Shown here: positions 62,713 through 64,000 of the stretch, one piece after another
Numbering within the stretch: the stretch's first letter is position 1
Layout of the letters: each line of letters starts with the position of its first letter
Assembly (NCBI GenBank): GCA_030527645.1
Contig: JAUNAJ010000007.1
Span: forward strand, 1 to 64,000
Length of the DNA: 64,000 nucleotides
Direction of reading: 5' to 3'
From: Lachnospiraceae bacterium
GTDB lineage: Bacteria > Bacillota > Clostridia > Lachnospirales > Lachnospiraceae
The notes under the pieces: generated by a model
Told to the model about the DNA's origin: nothing
The model's input: the letters and a program-made list of their open reading frames with translations, nothing else
Database searches by the model: none
Position numbers and translations under genes: made by a program

Positions 62713-64000
62713 ATGAATAAGGTGTATAAAAAGAAGATACAGAAAGAAATAAATTTGACAGACGGTTCAATCTGGAAGTCGCTGATCGTGTTTTTTATTC
62801 CGCTTCTTTTCGGCAGTTTCATCCAGACCCTGTACAGCATGGTGGATGCCATGATGGTTGGGCGCTTCGTTGGGGAAAGAGCTCTGTCGGCGGTTGGCGG
62901 AACGGATTATATGATCATCGTCCTGTATATCGGATTATATTCCGGACTTGCAACAGGTGCAAATGTGGTGATCTCGCAGCTGTTTGGAGCTGGAGAGAGG
63001 AAGAAACTGTTTCGAACCATTGATACGGCCATGGTGATCGGTCTGATTTTCGGTCTGCTTCTTGGTGCTGCAAGTATTGCTGCCACGCCCCGGATGCTGG
63101 AGATCATGAATAACCCGGCTGATACAATGACAGATTCAATCATCTATCTTCGCGTGTATTCCTTCGGTATTCCTGCACTGGTTGTTTATAATATGGGGGC
63201 CGGTATTCTGCGAGGGCTGGGTGATGCGAAATCACCTACGCTTGTGCTGGCTGTGAGCTCAGTGCTCAATATCATTCTGGATGCAGTTCTGATCCTTCTG
63301 TTTTCTATGGGGGTCGGCGGAGCGGCAGCAGCCACTGTTATTGCTCAGTGTATTGCAGCGGTGTGGATGTTTTGTATGCTTGAGAAGCGTATGAAGGCAG
63401 CAGAGGCAAGGAAGAGACGGCCGGATGGATATGCCTGCCGGAGGATTCTTCAGATTGGTCTGCCTGCCGCACTGCAGTCTATGACGTATTCTGTTGCCAA
63501 TATCATCACGCAGGTTTTCGTAAACGGTTTCGGTTCCAGAACAGTGGCGGCATGGGCAGTTTTCGGCAAAGTGGACAGCGTTTACTGGATGGTTGTATCT
63601 ACTTTTGGAATTGCAGTTACTACATTGATTGGTCAGAATTACGGTGCGGGAAAATACGATCGTGTGAAGAAAAGCCTGAAGCAGAGCACATTCATGAGTT
63701 TGCTCTTTACAGCGGTATTTGCAGTTCTGATCTGGGTATTTGCACGGCAGATGTTTTATCTGTTTAATAATAATGAGGAACTGGTGGAACTGGGAGTATG
63801 GATGGCCAGAAGCTTTGCACCCTTCTATCTTGCATATGCAGGAATCGAGACGATGTCTGCAGTACTGCGCGGAACCGGTGAGATTACAGCACCTACAGTG
63901 ATCATGGTAGGGGGAATCTGCGGCGTTCGACTGGCGTGGCTGTTCTATGCTGTTCCGTATTTCGGCACGTTTTATTCCCTCATGCTGGTATATCCGGTTT
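62713..64000 (+). CDS. MATE-family multidrug transporter (partial, right edge)
   Basis: An open frame from ATG 62713 continues past the window end (429 residues seen). It has the multi-helix pattern of MATE exporters: a first helix around VFFIPLLFGSFIQTLYSMVD, the MMVGRFVGERALSAVG segment and the repeated second half (IGLPAALQSMTYSVANIITQ, LIGQNYGAGKYDRV). It would export drugs or metabolites using Na+ or H+. About the last 20-30 residues are missing from view. Confidence 0.92.
   Translation, partial: MNKVYKKKIQKEINLTDGSIWKSLIVFFIPLLFGSFIQTLYSMVDAMMVGRFVGERALSAVGGTDYMIIVLYIGLYSGLATGANVVISQLFGAGERKKLFRTIDTAMVIGLIFGLLLGAASIAATPRMLEIMNNPADTMTDSIIYLRVYSFGIPALVVYNMGAGILRGLGDAKSPTLVLAVSSVLNIILDAVLILLFSMGVGGAAAATVIAQCIAAVWMFCMLEKRMKAAEARKRRPDGYACRRILQIGLPAALQSMTYSVANIITQVFVNGFGSRTVAAWAVFGKVDSVYWMVVSTFGIAVTTLIGQNYGAGKYDRVKKSLKQSTFMSLLFTAVFAVLIWVFARQMFYLFNNNEELVELGVWMARSFAPFYLAYAGIETMSAVLRGTGEITAPTVIMVGGICGVRLAWLFYAVPYFGTFYSLMLVYPV

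Overview
The window reads as a chromosomal segment of a Gram-positive, spore-forming anaerobe of the Clostridia, most likely Lachnospiraceae. The case rests on gene content: a crt-hbd-bcd-etfBA butyrate cluster, GerW and DUF2953 sporulation-type proteins, RecU, ZapA, an IspH gene abutting ribosomal protein S1, and Bacillus-like orders such as rpmB-Asp23-DAK2-recG and rsmD-coaD. I could not search any database, so the family placement is inference.

Layout. 1-240 holds two tandem copies of a structured repeat. 243-4999 encodes the conversion of 3-hydroxybutyryl-CoA to butyryl-CoA (crotonase, dehydrogenase, butyryl-CoA dehydrogenase and its electron-transferring flavoprotein) and ends in a terminator; thiolase is not in the window. 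5101-7472 is a divergent pair, an AraC regulator and a lipoprotein sugar-binding protein with no permease. 7674-8858 is an iron alcohol dehydrogenase resembling 4-hydroxybutyrate dehydrogenase. 9189-11637 is tyrA-aroA. 11982-14072 is an EF-G paralogue. 14395-19297 runs RpiR regulator, HI0933 flavoprotein, cmk, ispH, rpsA. 20831-22482 is ruvAB, followed by zapA, a U32 peptidase, and a SEDS glycosyltransferase with its class B penicillin-binding protein (to 28374). 28626-30981 has a Nudix hydrolase, an unknown protein, DUF2953 and GerW. 31118-37330 carries rpmB (reverse), Asp23, DAK2, recG, an MgsA-like protein, rsmD and coaD. 37390-46735 is a dense run of translation and RNA-modification genes (small alarmone synthetase, RsmF, RsuA and RluA enzymes) plus a YgiQ radical SAM protein, signal peptidase I and RecU. 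46800-51218 is a partial histidine operon, hisZ-hisG-hisD-hisB-hisI.

From 52104 to 62692 two nearly identical 128-bp blocks, each a tRNA-Leu(AAG) with its terminator, bracket a more accessory-looking set: a small membrane protein, an acetyltransferase, a DUF6110 protein with a heavy-metal P1B ATPase behind two CsoR-type operators, a HAD phosphatase, an RNHCP-RsgA pair, an AlaX editing protein, a YARHG protein and a zinc-ribbon TcaA-like protein. A MATE transporter runs off the right edge.

The most interesting signals are: an A8 slippery run at the ispH/rpsA junction that could yield an IspH-S1 fusion by -1 frameshifting; the tandem repeats at 1-166, whose stem shows compensatory changes; several families of short intergenic repeats, including two long REP-like palindromes; an MgsA-like protein lacking residues of the classical active site; and a P1B ATPase whose intramembrane CPC motif reads FSC. 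No CRISPR array, prophage or insertion sequence was seen.
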